DNA from: Streptomyces camelliae
GTDB lineage: Bacteria > Actinomycetota > Actinomycetes > Streptomycetales > Streptomycetaceae
Length of the DNA: 64,000 nt
Direction: 5' to 3'
Assembly: GCF_027625935.1 (NCBI RefSeq)
Contig: NZ_CP115301.1
Coordinates: 209,285-273,284, forward strand
Numbering within the stretch: the stretch's first letter is position 1; every line of letters begins with the position of its first letter. Position numbers and translations under genes: made by a program. The notes under the pieces were generated by a model. The model was given only the letters and a program-made list of their open reading frames with translations. It was not told the DNA's origin and did no database searches. Positions 16,331-23,902 of this stretch are shown one piece after another.

Positions 16331-16603
16331 ACGTGCTCGGGCGGGCCCGTGGCCTGCACCAGCGAGGTGGACCTGGAGCTCTACAACGACTTCTCGAACC
16401 AGTGGATGACGATCGGGACCGCGCGCCAGTCCAAGTGCGCGCCTCCGCTGCGGTCGTCGACCGCAGCGGCAACCTGCGAGCACCACTCCGGTGACCCGAC
16501 TCATGCCTTCCGGACGACGACGTACGGGACTCTCGTGAGCTCGGGCGGCTCCGCGGGCGGCGGCACGGCGAACAGTCCCGTCCTGTACCTGGCCTGCGTG
16601 TAG
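16331..16603 (+). pseudogene. 3' part of a small exported protein gene
   Basis: The frame to TAG at 16603 reads [19 protein letters not shown] and later THAFRTTTYGTLVSSGG, with three cysteines and low charge, like small secreted Streptomyces proteins. No start, ribosome site or signal peptide is found because the sequence joins the SDR relic at about 16330. A strong hairpin follows. Family not recognised. Confidence 0.4.
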
Positions 16604-16608
16604 TGGGA

Positions 16609-16652
16609 AGTTGGAGGTTCTGCGCCGCTCGGGCAGCGCAGAACCTCCAACT
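16609..16652 (+). terminator. Strong hairpin
   Basis: A perfect 17-bp stem (AGTTGGAGGTTCTGCGC and complement) with a 10-nt loop directly follows the exported-protein fragment and ends 20 bp before the next gene. Confidence 0.75.
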
Positions 16653-16671
16653 GCTGCAGAGAGGATCGATC

Positions 16672-17172
16672 ATGACCTCGGAGCACGACACGCTGTGGCG
16701 TCGCTGCGCGTACCTGGGACGCGTCCTGCTGCCACTGCTGGACAAGGAGCCATGGCGTCAGGATCGCCGCCGAGAGCGGCTGCACTCCTCGGACATCGAC
16801 GTGTCGGTGGGGGAACGACTCATTGAGGTCTTCGCGGCCTTAGCCGCCCACGCCGTCGCGGTGGACACTTCCTTGCCCGCATCAGAGTTCGAGACCCTGC
16901 CCCTCAGCACCGTGGCCGACGCGGCAACCGGAAAGCAAGACTTCGAACTACTCGCCGGGCTCCCAGACACCTTCGCCGACGAACGCGACGAAATCGCGGT
17001 CAAGGTCTTCCGCCTGTACGCATACAAGGGCGGCCAAACCAGTCTCCAGCTCCTTCGGCTGAGCACGGAAGTGCGCCATACGCTGACCGTCCTTGCCGCC
17101 CGCGAGCCGGGACCCGTCCCTACCTGCGGAGACATATTCCGCCAGGCGGACCAGGCCAACCTGCCGCAGTAA
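16672..17172 (+). CDS. Hypothetical protein
   Basis: 166 aa from ATG 16672 (MTSEHDTLWRRCAYLG), with GAGAGGATC upstream. It is predicted mostly helical and acidic, with no signal or membrane segment and no motif I recognise. Codon use is less GC-biased than the biosynthetic genes. It stands alone after a terminator hairpin. Confidence 0.65.
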   Translation: MTSEHDTLWRRCAYLGRVLLPLLDKEPWRQDRRRERLHSSDIDVSVGERLIEVFAALAAHAVAVDTSLPASEFETLPLSTVADAATGKQDFELLAGLPDTFADERDEIAVKVFRLYAYKGGQTSLQLLRLSTEVRHTLTVLAAREPGPVPTCGDIFRQADQANLPQ

Positions 17173-17322
17173 ACACGGAGATCACCCTCTCCGAGCCGTC
17201 GTCGCCAGCAACACAATCTGACGGACGATGCTACTCCTCAGACAGCCGCCCACGACCAGGGTGAGCGCCCCGAGAACCGGTCACACCAGCCCTTTAACCT
17301 GCGACTTCAAGTTGGCGGAGGC

Positions 17323-17544
17323 TCACTGGACTGCCAGGAGGTGCAGTTCGCCGGACGTCCACTGTCCCTTGTCCAGGACATGCTTGGCCTCCTGGAAGAG
17401 TTCGCCGGTCAGGCCGAGCTGCGTTGCCTCCATGTCGTCGGCGAGCCGGGACAGATATCCGCCCGCATCGCCTGCGAGACAGCACGGTTTCCCCTCGGGA
17501 CCGACCCACGGCAGAAGGCGCAGCTGTCCGGTCGCGCTCGTCAT
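17323..17544 (-). CDS. Small conserved Streptomyces protein
   Basis: 73 aa (MTSATGQLRLLPWVGPEGKP...). Small proteins with this LRLLPWxGPEGKPC start and a following GYxSRxAD segment occur widely in Streptomyces beside XRE-type regulators. The frame closes after HLLAVQ, while the family usually continues (ASLRQLEV-like sequence lies in another frame), so it may be truncated by a frameshift. It overlaps the upstream gene by 4 bp. Confidence 0.65.
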   Translation of the reverse strand: MTSATGQLRLLPWVGPEGKPCCLAGDAGGYLSRLADDMEATQLGLTGELFQEAKHVLDKGQWTSGELHLLAVQ

Positions 17545-17849
17545 GCCGTGACCTCCACTCCGTGGATCAGATGGGGAGCAATGTCGATACCGCGCACTGC
17601 CAGCCGGAGCGTGCGACGCCGAGCCTGCTGTTTGTGTGCCTCCCGCCGTTCGTGTGCGACCAGGAACGGGCGGACCAGTCCGATCTCCTCACCGCGCAGT
17701 ACCCGGGCGGTCGGCACGCGGGACGGACACGCGGTCGACGCTTCTACAACAAGGCCGGCGGATGGGCGATCGGGTCTGCGATGGCGGCCCGGTGTGGGCA
17801 GGAGCAGCCGTAGCATCGGCCCGAAGAGGCGGGCGATACAGTGCGGCAT
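17541..17849 (-). CDS. Small conserved Streptomyces protein
   Basis: 102 aa (MPHCIARLFGPMLRLLLP...). It has a basic amphipathic N-terminus, a central VLRGEEIGLVRPFLVAHERRE block rich in charge, and ends GIDIAPHLIHGVEVTA. This pairing with the following gene is commonly seen next to DNA-binding regulators in Streptomyces; the function is unknown. No such regulator is present here, suggesting the pair is a leftover. Confidence 0.65.
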   Translation of the reverse strand: MPHCIARLFGPMLRLLLPTPGRHRRPDRPSAGLVVEASTACPSRVPTARVLRGEEIGLVRPFLVAHERREAHKQQARRRTLRLAVRGIDIAPHLIHGVEVTA

Positions 17850-17916
17850 GTCGACGCTCCTTGTCAGCGCTGGCCACGCCCCGGACCGTTCGCCCGGTCG
17901 CGGAGCGCTTCTTCTC

Positions 17917-17985
17917 GTCGGCGTTCGGCGTTCGGCGGCCAGGACCGACAGGGACGGGATGATGACGTGGCCGGTGCCGACGCCG
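17917..17985 (-). pseudogene. Relic of the PIN-like toxin gene
   Basis: The minus strand encodes GTGHVIIPSLSVLAAERR, nearly identical to GTGRVIVPSLSVLAAERR in the toxin candidate at 12651-13025, with matching nucleotides over about 60 bp. No other part of the gene is present. Confidence 0.65.
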
Positions 17986-18002
17986 CTCGCTCAGCCGGCG
18001 AC

Positions 18003-18197
18003 CCGCTGACCGCCTGTCAGGCCGGGACCCTCGCCCAGTTCGAGGCACACGCAGGCAACGGGGTCGAAGCCTTCGACCTCGAACGACGGGCCCGCGGTGC
18101 ACTCGGCGAGCAGCGCCCAGCTGTCGCCGACGCCTGGCTGTCCGGCCTCGAAGCCCTCGGCCACGCCGCCGCGGGAGACGCCCGTCCCTGGCGCTGA
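18003..18197 (+). pseudogene. 3' end of an unidentified gene
   Basis: The frame ending at TGA 18197 reads LTACQAGTLAQFEAHAGNG and AVADAWLSGLEALGHAAAGD, which has a normal protein composition. The part before 18000 is unrelated debris, so this appears to be a truncated C-terminus. Family not recognised. Confidence 0.35.
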
Positions 18198-18210
18198 CCG
18201 GCTGGTGTGT

Positions 18211-18966
18211 CTATGCGTGGTCCGGATGCGGCCGGTCGGTGTCGTCGGGGGTGGTTGCGGGCTTGGTGTGGAGGACTTCGCGGGCCTGGTCCGCGGCGCG
18301 GGCGAGACTCTCGGAGACGAAGTCGAGGAACCGGGCGATGTTCTCCAGGCGGGTGGCGGCCGGGGTGCCGGCCACGAGGATGTCGATGCCCTGGCGTGCG
18401 GTCTCGGCGACCTGGGCGGTGGAGCGGACGCTGGCCATCATGGACTGGTACCAGACGTCGTCGTCGATGGAGTAGCGCTCGCGGCGGCGTTCGTCGCGGT
18501 CCCGGCGGACCAGGTCCTGGCTCTCCAGGAAGGCGATCGCCTTGGAGATGGACGCCGGGCTGACCTGGAGGCGCTGGACGAGTTCGGATGCCGTGAGGCT
18601 GCCCGCGTCGCTGATGCAGAGGCTGGCCATCACCCGGGCCATCATCTTGGGCGTGCCCGACTGCATGAAGACGGTGGTGAGCGTCTCCTCGTACTCGCGT
18701 ACCGCTTCGGCGTCGCGTCCGTGGGCCTGCGGGGGCGTCGCCGCATCACGGGGCGCGGCCTGCCTGCGCCGGTGGGCACGGCGTTCGGTGGCGCGGTGGG
18801 CGAGGTCGGCGCGGTAGGCGGTGGGACCGCCGTTGCGCATGACCTCGCGCGTGACGGTCGAGGTGGGGCGGTCGAGGCGTCGGGCGATCTCCGCGTAGGC
18901 GAGGCCGTCGGCCAGGCCCAGCGCGATCTGCTGACGTTCGGGCTGGGTGAGCCTGCCTCCTGGCAT
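18211..18966 (-). CDS. GbsR/MarR-type regulator with IS30-like HTH
   Basis: 251 aa. The N-terminal helix-turn-helix resembles that of IS30 transposases (LTQPERQQIALGLADGLAYA, STVTREVMRNGG). A MarR/GbsR winged helix follows (SLTASELVQRLQVSPASIS, FLESQDLVRRDRDERRRERY) and then a helical C-terminal domain. Two DNA-binding units in one chain is a recurrent Streptomyces arrangement. It is divergent from the DUF4097 gene; the 220-bp gap holds several TTGCAAC-type repeats and one perfect palindrome, so it probably represses both genes. Confidence 0.82.
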   Translation of the reverse strand: MPGGRLTQPERQQIALGLADGLAYAEIARRLDRPTSTVTREVMRNGGPTAYRADLAHRATERRAHRRRQAAPRDAATPPQAHGRDAEAVREYEETLTTVFMQSGTPKMMARVMASLCISDAGSLTASELVQRLQVSPASISKAIAFLESQDLVRRDRDERRRERYSIDDDVWYQSMMASVRSTAQVAETARQGIDILVAGTPAATRLENIARFLDFVSESLARAADQAREVLHTKPATTPDDTDRPHPDHA

Positions 18967-19109
18967 CGCGGTCTCCTCAAGTGGTCCGTGGTGTCGCCAC
19001 CATAGCGTTCACCCTCAATCCATTGCAACGGGTGCATCGAGTCTGTTGCGTTACCGCTCAGGTCGATGCAACGATTTCTCGCTCTGACCTGCGGCGATAA
19101 CACTCATTC

Positions 19110-19125
19110 GCAACAAGCTTGTTGC
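19110..19125. promoter_or_regulatory. 16-bp palindromic operator GCAACAAGCTTGTTGC
   Basis: A perfect palindrome in the divergent gap between the GbsR-like regulator and the DUF4097 gene. Partial copies (TTGCAACG near 19022, TGTTGCG near 19042, GATGCAACG near 19063, ATGCAACA near 19137) flank it. It is the probable regulator-binding region. Confidence 0.6.
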
Positions 19126-19192
19126 CGTATCGATGAATGCAACATAGCGTTTTCCCTGTCAGAAACGACGAACGAACACACCGGAGAGCATG

Positions 19193-19858
19193 ATGCAGAA
19201 GTTCGCCACCCCCGCCCCGATCACCGTCGTCCTGGACATCCCCGCCGGACGCGTCCAGCTCTTCGCCGCCGACCGTGCCGACACCAGCGTCGAGGTCCTG
19301 CCCGCCAACCCCGCGAAGAGCCGCGACGTGAAGGCTGCCGAGCAGACCACCGTCGCCTACGCCGACGGCGTCCTGCGGATCGGCACCGCCGAGCCCAAGA
19401 ACCAGCTCTTCGGCCCTTCCGGATCCCTGGAGGTCAGCGTCAAGCTGCCGGCCGGCTCCCGCGTCGAGGCCAGGACCGCCGCCTGTGAGCTCCGCGGTGT
19501 CGGCCGCCTGGGCGACGTCGAATTCGACGGCGCGTACCGCCAGATCAAGCTGGACGAGACCGCGAGTCTGCGCCTGACCGCGACCGACGGCGACGTCGAG
19601 GTCGGCCGGCTGGGCGGCCCCGCGCAGATCAGCACCGCACGGGGCGACATCCGCATCGCCGAGGCCGTACGCGGCACGGTCGTCCTGCGCACCCAGTCCG
19701 GCGACATCACGGTCGGCGCCGCCGCCGGCGTCTCCGCCGCCCTGGACGCCGGCACCTCCTACGGCCGCATCAGCAACGCCCTGAAGAACGACGGCACCGC
19801 CGAGCTCGACATCCGCGCCACCACCTCCCACGGCGACATCACCGCCCGCAGCCTGTGA
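19193..19858 (+). CDS. DUF4097-family beta-helix protein
   Basis: 221 aa; start taken at the second of two adjacent ATGs because GGAG lies 6 nt before it. It consists of repeating beta strands with G-D-V/I turns (ATDGDVEVGRLGG, TARGDIRIAEAVRG, TQSGDITVGAAAG, TTSHGDITARSL), as in DUF4097/LiaX-like adhesin folds. No signal peptide is seen. In Streptomyces it is typically paired with the same type of GbsR-like regulator, as here. Its biochemical role is unknown. Confidence 0.85.
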   Translation: MQKFATPAPITVVLDIPAGRVQLFAADRADTSVEVLPANPAKSRDVKAAEQTTVAYADGVLRIGTAEPKNQLFGPSGSLEVSVKLPAGSRVEARTAACELRGVGRLGDVEFDGAYRQIKLDETASLRLTATDGDVEVGRLGGPAQISTARGDIRIAEAVRGTVVLRTQSGDITVGAAAGVSAALDAGTSYGRISNALKNDGTAELDIRATTSHGDITARSL

Positions 19859-19882
19859 AGAGGCCGAACCCAGGCCGGGGTG

Positions 19883-19918
19883 GCGGCTCGGACAGGACGT
19901 CGGACCCGTCCGAGCCGC
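19883..19918 (+). terminator. Terminator of the DUF4097 gene
   Basis: A perfect 11-bp stem (GCGGCTCGGAC / GTCCGAGCCGC) with a 14-nt loop begins 25 bp after the stop. Confidence 0.7.
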
Positions 19919-20049
19919 TCAGCGGCGCGAGATCCGGCAGCAGGTCCTGACATCGGTCGCCGCATGGCTTTCGGGGGCGCACTGCCGGTCAAGTCGGCGG
20001 CCTTGGCGGCGCACAGCAGCACCGAGCCGGGTGGCAGGTCAGGGGCTGC

Positions 20050-21384
20050 CTACGTGTGGTCACGGAGGAAGGCCGGGATGTCGGCCCGGGTCGGGTAGTT
20101 GCGCAGCGGTGCGGGCTTGTCCTGGAGGAACGCGGTGATGACGGCTGCCGCTCGTCGGTCGTTGTCACCCAGGCCGTTCCACATGTGGTGGCCGACGCCG
20201 GGCATGTACTGGGTGCGCCGGACGGCGGGATCGTCGGCGAGGACCGTCGTCTCCCACTGCCGGACCTGGGAGGAGCACTCGGCGATCATCAGCATGGCGG
20301 GTGTCCGGGAGCGCCTCAGCCGTGGGGCGATGGAGGGGGAGTCCTTGACCGTCTGCTGGATGCGGAGGCTGGCGGCGGCGCTGAAGGAGAAGTTCCGCAC
20401 GGTGTCCTCGACCGGGATGCGGTGCGCGTCTCGCGCGCAGTAACCGGCCGCGGTGTCGCCGCCGAGATCGGCGGCGGTGAAGGCGTTGTCGCCCTCGGCC
20501 TGCCCCACCAGCCCGTTGTCCGGGCTGAGCAGTCCGAGCCGCATGAGGCCGAACGCGACGGCGTACCGCGGCTGGTGTGTGGAGCGCGGCCCGGTCATGG
20601 GCGGTGCGATGCCGCGCGCCGACGGCCGGCCCTTGCGCCCCGCGATGCGCGTGGTGGGGCCGTCCATCGGACCGGGCTCGGCGATGACCGCCCGGTGCAG
20701 ACGGACGGCGACGGCCGGGTCGGCCAGCGCGCGGGTGAGCACGACCGCGCCCGCGGAGAACCCCAGCACGTCGGCACGGCCCTTGCCGAGCCTGTCGACG
20801 AAAGCGCCGAGGTCACGGACCGACCGGGTGATCGAGTACTGGCCCATGGGCAGCAGGTCGCTGCGCCCGCCGCCGGCCTGCTCGTAGGTGTACACGTCGT
20901 AGCCCTCACCCGCGAGCCGCTGCAGGAAGTGGTGGTCGAGCACCGAGATGCCGCGCACCGGCCCGCCGTTGAGGTAGACGAGGGGAACGCGGTGCCGGGG
21001 GCCGTTGCCGGTGGGCGGGTAGTGGTAGACGGCGACCCGGCTGCCGGTGGACAGGCTCCAGTGCCCGGTGGTCACGAACGGCAGGGCGGGCGGATAGTGA
21101 CGGGTCGTGGGAACGGTCGGGATGCACACCGACAGCGTCAGGACCGCGGCCACGAGCACCGGCACAAACGGCACCAGCCGTCCCCACCGGCTGCGGCGGC
21201 GGCCCCGCCACAGCGCCGCGACGACCGCGCCTGTGACAGTCGCGGACCATGCGGCGAACCCTGATCCCGCACCGTCGGTGGCGACGATCAGTGCCAGGAA
21301 GACGGCAACCAGCCCCACCACTGCGGCGGTGGCGGCCAGCACACGGCCGGCGAGGCGGAAAGGACGTATGACGGACGGTGGCAC
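20050..21384 (-). CDS. Membrane-anchored alpha/beta hydrolase
   Basis: 444 aa from GTG 21384 (VPPSVIRPFRLAGRV) behind GGGGGAGA. Three hydrophobic N-terminal helices (ATAAVVGLVAVFLALIVA; FAAWSATVTGAVVAAL; LVPFVPVLVAAVLTLSV) anchor an extracytoplasmic hydrolase domain. That domain shows LVYLNGGP (oxyanion region), the nucleophile elbow LGFSAG with Ser, and the late His in PGVGHHMWNG. It is related to proline-iminopeptidase-like hydrolases. It is divergent from a TetR gene, with a palindrome between them, so it is probably the TetR target. Substrate unknown. Confidence 0.85.
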   Translation of the reverse strand: MPPSVIRPFRLAGRVLAATAAVVGLVAVFLALIVATDGAGSGFAAWSATVTGAVVAALWRGRRRSRWGRLVPFVPVLVAAVLTLSVCIPTVPTTRHYPPALPFVTTGHWSLSTGSRVAVYHYPPTGNGPRHRVPLVYLNGGPVRGISVLDHHFLQRLAGEGYDVYTYEQAGGGRSDLLPMGQYSITRSVRDLGAFVDRLGKGRADVLGFSAGAVVLTRALADPAVAVRLHRAVIAEPGPMDGPTTRIAGRKGRPSARGIAPPMTGPRSTHQPRYAVAFGLMRLGLLSPDNGLVGQAEGDNAFTAADLGGDTAAGYCARDAHRIPVEDTVRNFSFSAAASLRIQQTVKDSPSIAPRLRRSRTPAMLMIAECSSQVRQWETTVLADDPAVRRTQYMPGVGHHMWNGLGDNDRRAAAVITAFLQDKPAPLRNYPTRADIPAFLRDHT

Positions 21385-21412
21385 GGCAATCTCCCCCAGA
21401 GTTTCAAAACAC

Positions 21413-21424
21413 CGTTTCGAAACG
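21413..21424. promoter_or_regulatory. TetR operator CGTTTCGAAACG
   Basis: A perfect 12-bp palindrome midway between the divergent hydrolase and TetR starts; a second GTTTCAAAAC half-site lies 12 bp to the left. It is the likely binding site of the adjacent TetR protein. Confidence 0.65.
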
Positions 21425-21453
21425 ATGTTATCAGTGCCGCTAGACTGCTCCGC

Positions 21454-22062
21454 ATGGGAAGGCCGAGAACGAACGACGCCGCCGTCGGAGAACGTCTCGT
21501 GGCATGCGCGACCGAGATGTTCGCCACCCGTCCCCAGGAGTCGGTCACAGTCCGCGCGCTGGCCACCGCCGCCGGAACGTCGACAGCGGCGGTGTACACC
21601 CTGTTCCAGGGCAAGGACGGACTGATCCGCGAGGTGCGCGACCGGGCAGTCGCCGGCCTGTTCCAGAACCTGACAGCGGTTCCCGCCTCCGAGGCCGCCC
21701 TCGAAGACCTGTACGCGCTGGCCGCCGCGTATCGGCGGTGGGGACGCGAACACCACCACCTGTACACGGTGCTGTTCGGCGGCGCGCAGTCCTTCGACCC
21801 CTCAGGCACGGTCGGCGACCACGACCCCGTACGACCGCTCCTCTCGGCGATCGACCGCGCCGTGGCGGACCACACCCTCGCGGGCGACACCACCCTGATC
21901 GCCGTCTCGCTGTGGGTCGCCCTGCACGGCCTCGTGACCCTCGAACTCGCCGGCACCCTGGACGACACCACAGCCGAGACCGCATTCCGGTCGACGATCC
22001 ACGCCGTACTGCGCGGCTGGGCAACCCCCACCGCGTTCCCGGACCTCCGACGCACCACCTGA
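21454..22062 (+). CDS. TetR-family regulator
   Basis: 202 aa. The N-terminal helix-turn-helix (MGRPRTNDAAVGERLVACA, VTVRALATAAGTSTAAVYTLF) is of TetR/AcrR type. The C-terminal ligand domain resembles the WHG/TetR_C_13-like type, with a YRRWGREHHHLYTVLFGG segment. It probably represses the divergent hydrolase gene and itself through the CGTTTCGAAACG site. Confidence 0.9.
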   Translation: MGRPRTNDAAVGERLVACATEMFATRPQESVTVRALATAAGTSTAAVYTLFQGKDGLIREVRDRAVAGLFQNLTAVPASEAALEDLYALAAAYRRWGREHHHLYTVLFGGAQSFDPSGTVGDHDPVRPLLSAIDRAVADHTLAGDTTLIAVSLWVALHGLVTLELAGTLDDTTAETAFRSTIHAVLRGWATPTAFPDLRRTT

Positions 22063-22401
22063 GGGCCGGGGCCGTGGCACAAGCGCTCGGGAGCGACACC
22101 CGTAGGCGTCCTGCGCGGCCTGCCTCATGTCTTGTCTCACCCGTTCGGGGGTGGGGAATCGCCGGGAGGGGTGCGGGTGGTGTGGGTGTGGGGAGATGTG
22201 CCCGCCGGGGGCGTTCGGGGCGGATATCCCCAGGTGGGTCGGCCGGCGGGAGCAAGGACGCCGGCCCGGGCGCCAGGGGTGTGACCTCTGGTGTCCGGGC
22301 CGGCGGTGCGCGCATGGCGCGTGGGTTGTCAGACAATGGGAAGGGAGCCCCCGGCCCGATTCCGGCGGGCCGGGGCCCCGTATCGTGCTGTGGGCTTCGG
22401 G
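22063..22401. other. Intergenic region with terminator
   Basis: No gene is seen between the convergent TetR and secreted-protein genes. A perfect 10-bp stem CCCCGGCCCG / CGGGCCGGGG at 22349-22375 serves as terminator for the secreted-protein gene on the minus strand. Confidence 0.6.
22349..22375 (-). terminator. Terminator hairpin
   Basis: A perfect 10-bp stem with a 7-nt loop, 27 bp after the end of the secreted-protein gene on the minus strand. Confidence 0.65.
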
Positions 22402-22989
22402 TCAGTCCCAGCCGCCCTCGCCGCCCCAGCCGCCCTCGCCGCGCTCACCACGTTCGCCGCGTTCGTCGCAGACGACGCGGAAGCTGGCGACGACGCCTTC
22501 CTTGACGTGGACGGCCTTGGTGTGGAGGTCGTCGACGCCGAAGCTGGAGCTGTGGGGGCCGACGGTGGCGATGGGGGCGCCGTTGTCGCAGACCGCGCCG
22601 CGGAAGACCTCCACCCGCTTGTGGCTTTCGTTGCGGATGTTCAGGGTCTTGGCGCCCAGGCCGCTGACGACGGTGATGCAGTCACCGGGGTGGGCGGAGT
22701 AGGACCGCTCGTTGACCTCGATCCGGCCCTCCTCGTGGCGCCTGCCTTCCTCGCGCCGGCCTTCGTTGCCCTTGCCTTCGTTGCCCTTGCCCTGCCCTTC
22801 GTTGTTGTTGCCGTTGTTGTTGTTCTTGCCCTGTCCGGGGTCGTTGCTGAGGGGGGCTGCCGGGGCGGCGGCCGGGGCGGCCTGGGGTGCCTGGGCGGGG
22901 GCCGCCGAGGCGTAGGTGATGCCGGTCACGGCGAGCGCCGCGGCGGCCGAGACACCTGCGGTCACCATGGTGGAACGAGCGAGCTTCAT
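22402..22989 (-). CDS. Secreted protein with low-complexity linker
   Basis: 195 aa. Signal peptide MKLARSTMVTAGVSAAAALA...ASAAPAQA with a likely cut near residue 32; a Gln/Ala/Pro stretch; then an Asn/Gly/Glu-rich linker of about 45 residues (GQGKNNNNGNNNEGQGKG). A folded domain with two cysteines follows (PGDCITVVSGLGAKTLNIRN, FRGAVCDNG) and then a Gly/Arg/Glu/Trp tail. It is exported by Sec; function unknown. AGGAGAAGCGAC lies before the start. Confidence 0.82.
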   Translation of the reverse strand: MKLARSTMVTAGVSAAAALAVTGITYASAAPAQAPQAAPAAAPAAPLSNDPGQGKNNNNGNNNEGQGKGNEGKGNEGRREEGRRHEEGRIEVNERSYSAHPGDCITVVSGLGAKTLNIRNESHKRVEVFRGAVCDNGAPIATVGPHSSSFGVDDLHTKAVHVKEGVVASFRVVCDERGERGERGEGGWGGEGGWD

Positions 22990-23339
22990 GTCGCTTCTCC
23001 TGTCTGGATATCTCGGAGATGTCGGCTCGTCAGCCGACTGCGACCAAACCTACTCACAGCTGTCATATCAGTCATATCGGAAGATGAGCGGCAGAGAGCC
23101 GATCGGGGTATATACGGCCCCGCCTCCCCTTCGACCAGGACATGAAGTGGCCAAGAAAAAAGGCCTATTGAATGTCTGTTAGTCCTTCCGGATGATCTAC
23201 TGACGCCCCTTCACCCCTTGCCGACCGTGTGTCGCTGCGAAATCCATGAACTGATCCGTGTTAAAGGATCGGCTGTGCCAAAGGCGTGAGTGATGCGCAT
23301 CATGACCCCGGGCACGCACGCCGAGGACTACACGCAAGT
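22990..23339. other. Intergenic, locally AT-rich
   Basis: No gene is seen. The stretch around 23040-23270 (CAAACCTACTCACAGCTG, AAGAAAAAAGGCC) has clearly lower GC than its surroundings and may hold the promoter of the secreted-protein gene or be foreign sequence. Confidence 0.4.
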
Positions 23340-23800
23340 GAAGCCGGTGCGGCGGATGACGACCACCGTGGCGGAGAAGTCGGCCATGCCCTCAAGAATC
23401 CCCGCAAGGCGCGGGTGCGGTTGACGATGTTGGCCGGGTCGTCGCCGTTGATGGGGTCGGTGGCGCCCGCGAAGGCCACGGTCACGTTCCAGTCGGCGTT
23501 GGTCGCGGGGGAGGTCAGAGCGTACTTCGTGAAGGCCGCCAGCAGGTTCCGCTTGAGGCGTTCGTCCCGGCCGCGGAAGTGACGTGCTGTGCGGCGGAGT
23601 TGGCCAGGGCTTCGAACATCCAGTAGTCCCGCTGCGGCTCTCCCGGCACCGCCGCGCTCGCCGGATCGGTGTCGGCCTCGAAGGGTGTGTAGCCGGCGAT
23701 GGCCATGCACAGTTCGCTCGTACCCGCCTCGATCCCGCCGCCGTGCGGCGCGATCACCGCCGTACTGCCGACGGGGCTGCTCGTGCCGCGGGCATTGATC
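23340..23800 (-). pseudogene. Poly-gamma-glutamate hydrolase family, broken
   Basis: The minus strand reads STAVIAPHGGGIEAGTSELC and YWMFEALANSAAQHVTSA, then in another frame LKRNLLAAFTKYALTS and INGDDPANIVNRTR. The APHGGGIEPGTSEL and GDxPxNIVNR motifs identify the phage-type poly-gamma-glutamate hydrolase family. A frameshift lies near 23580 and the start is replaced by an IS3 OrfA N-terminus. Confidence 0.7.
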
Positions 23801-23835
23801 TTGCGCCGGAACTCGGGCGGGTAACTGCGGGGCAC
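23800..23835 (-). mobile_element. Fragment of IS3-family orfA start
   Basis: Reads VPRSYPPEFRRK, the conserved first residues of IS3-family OrfA proteins, preceded by a plausible leader. It is fused directly to the hydrolase relic, so an IS event destroyed that gene. Confidence 0.5.
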
Positions 23836-23902
23836 AGAAGCCTCCTTGAGTGACTGGAGCATCATCCGTCCAGCAAGATGACTCCACCAGACCCGGGGCA
23901 CA

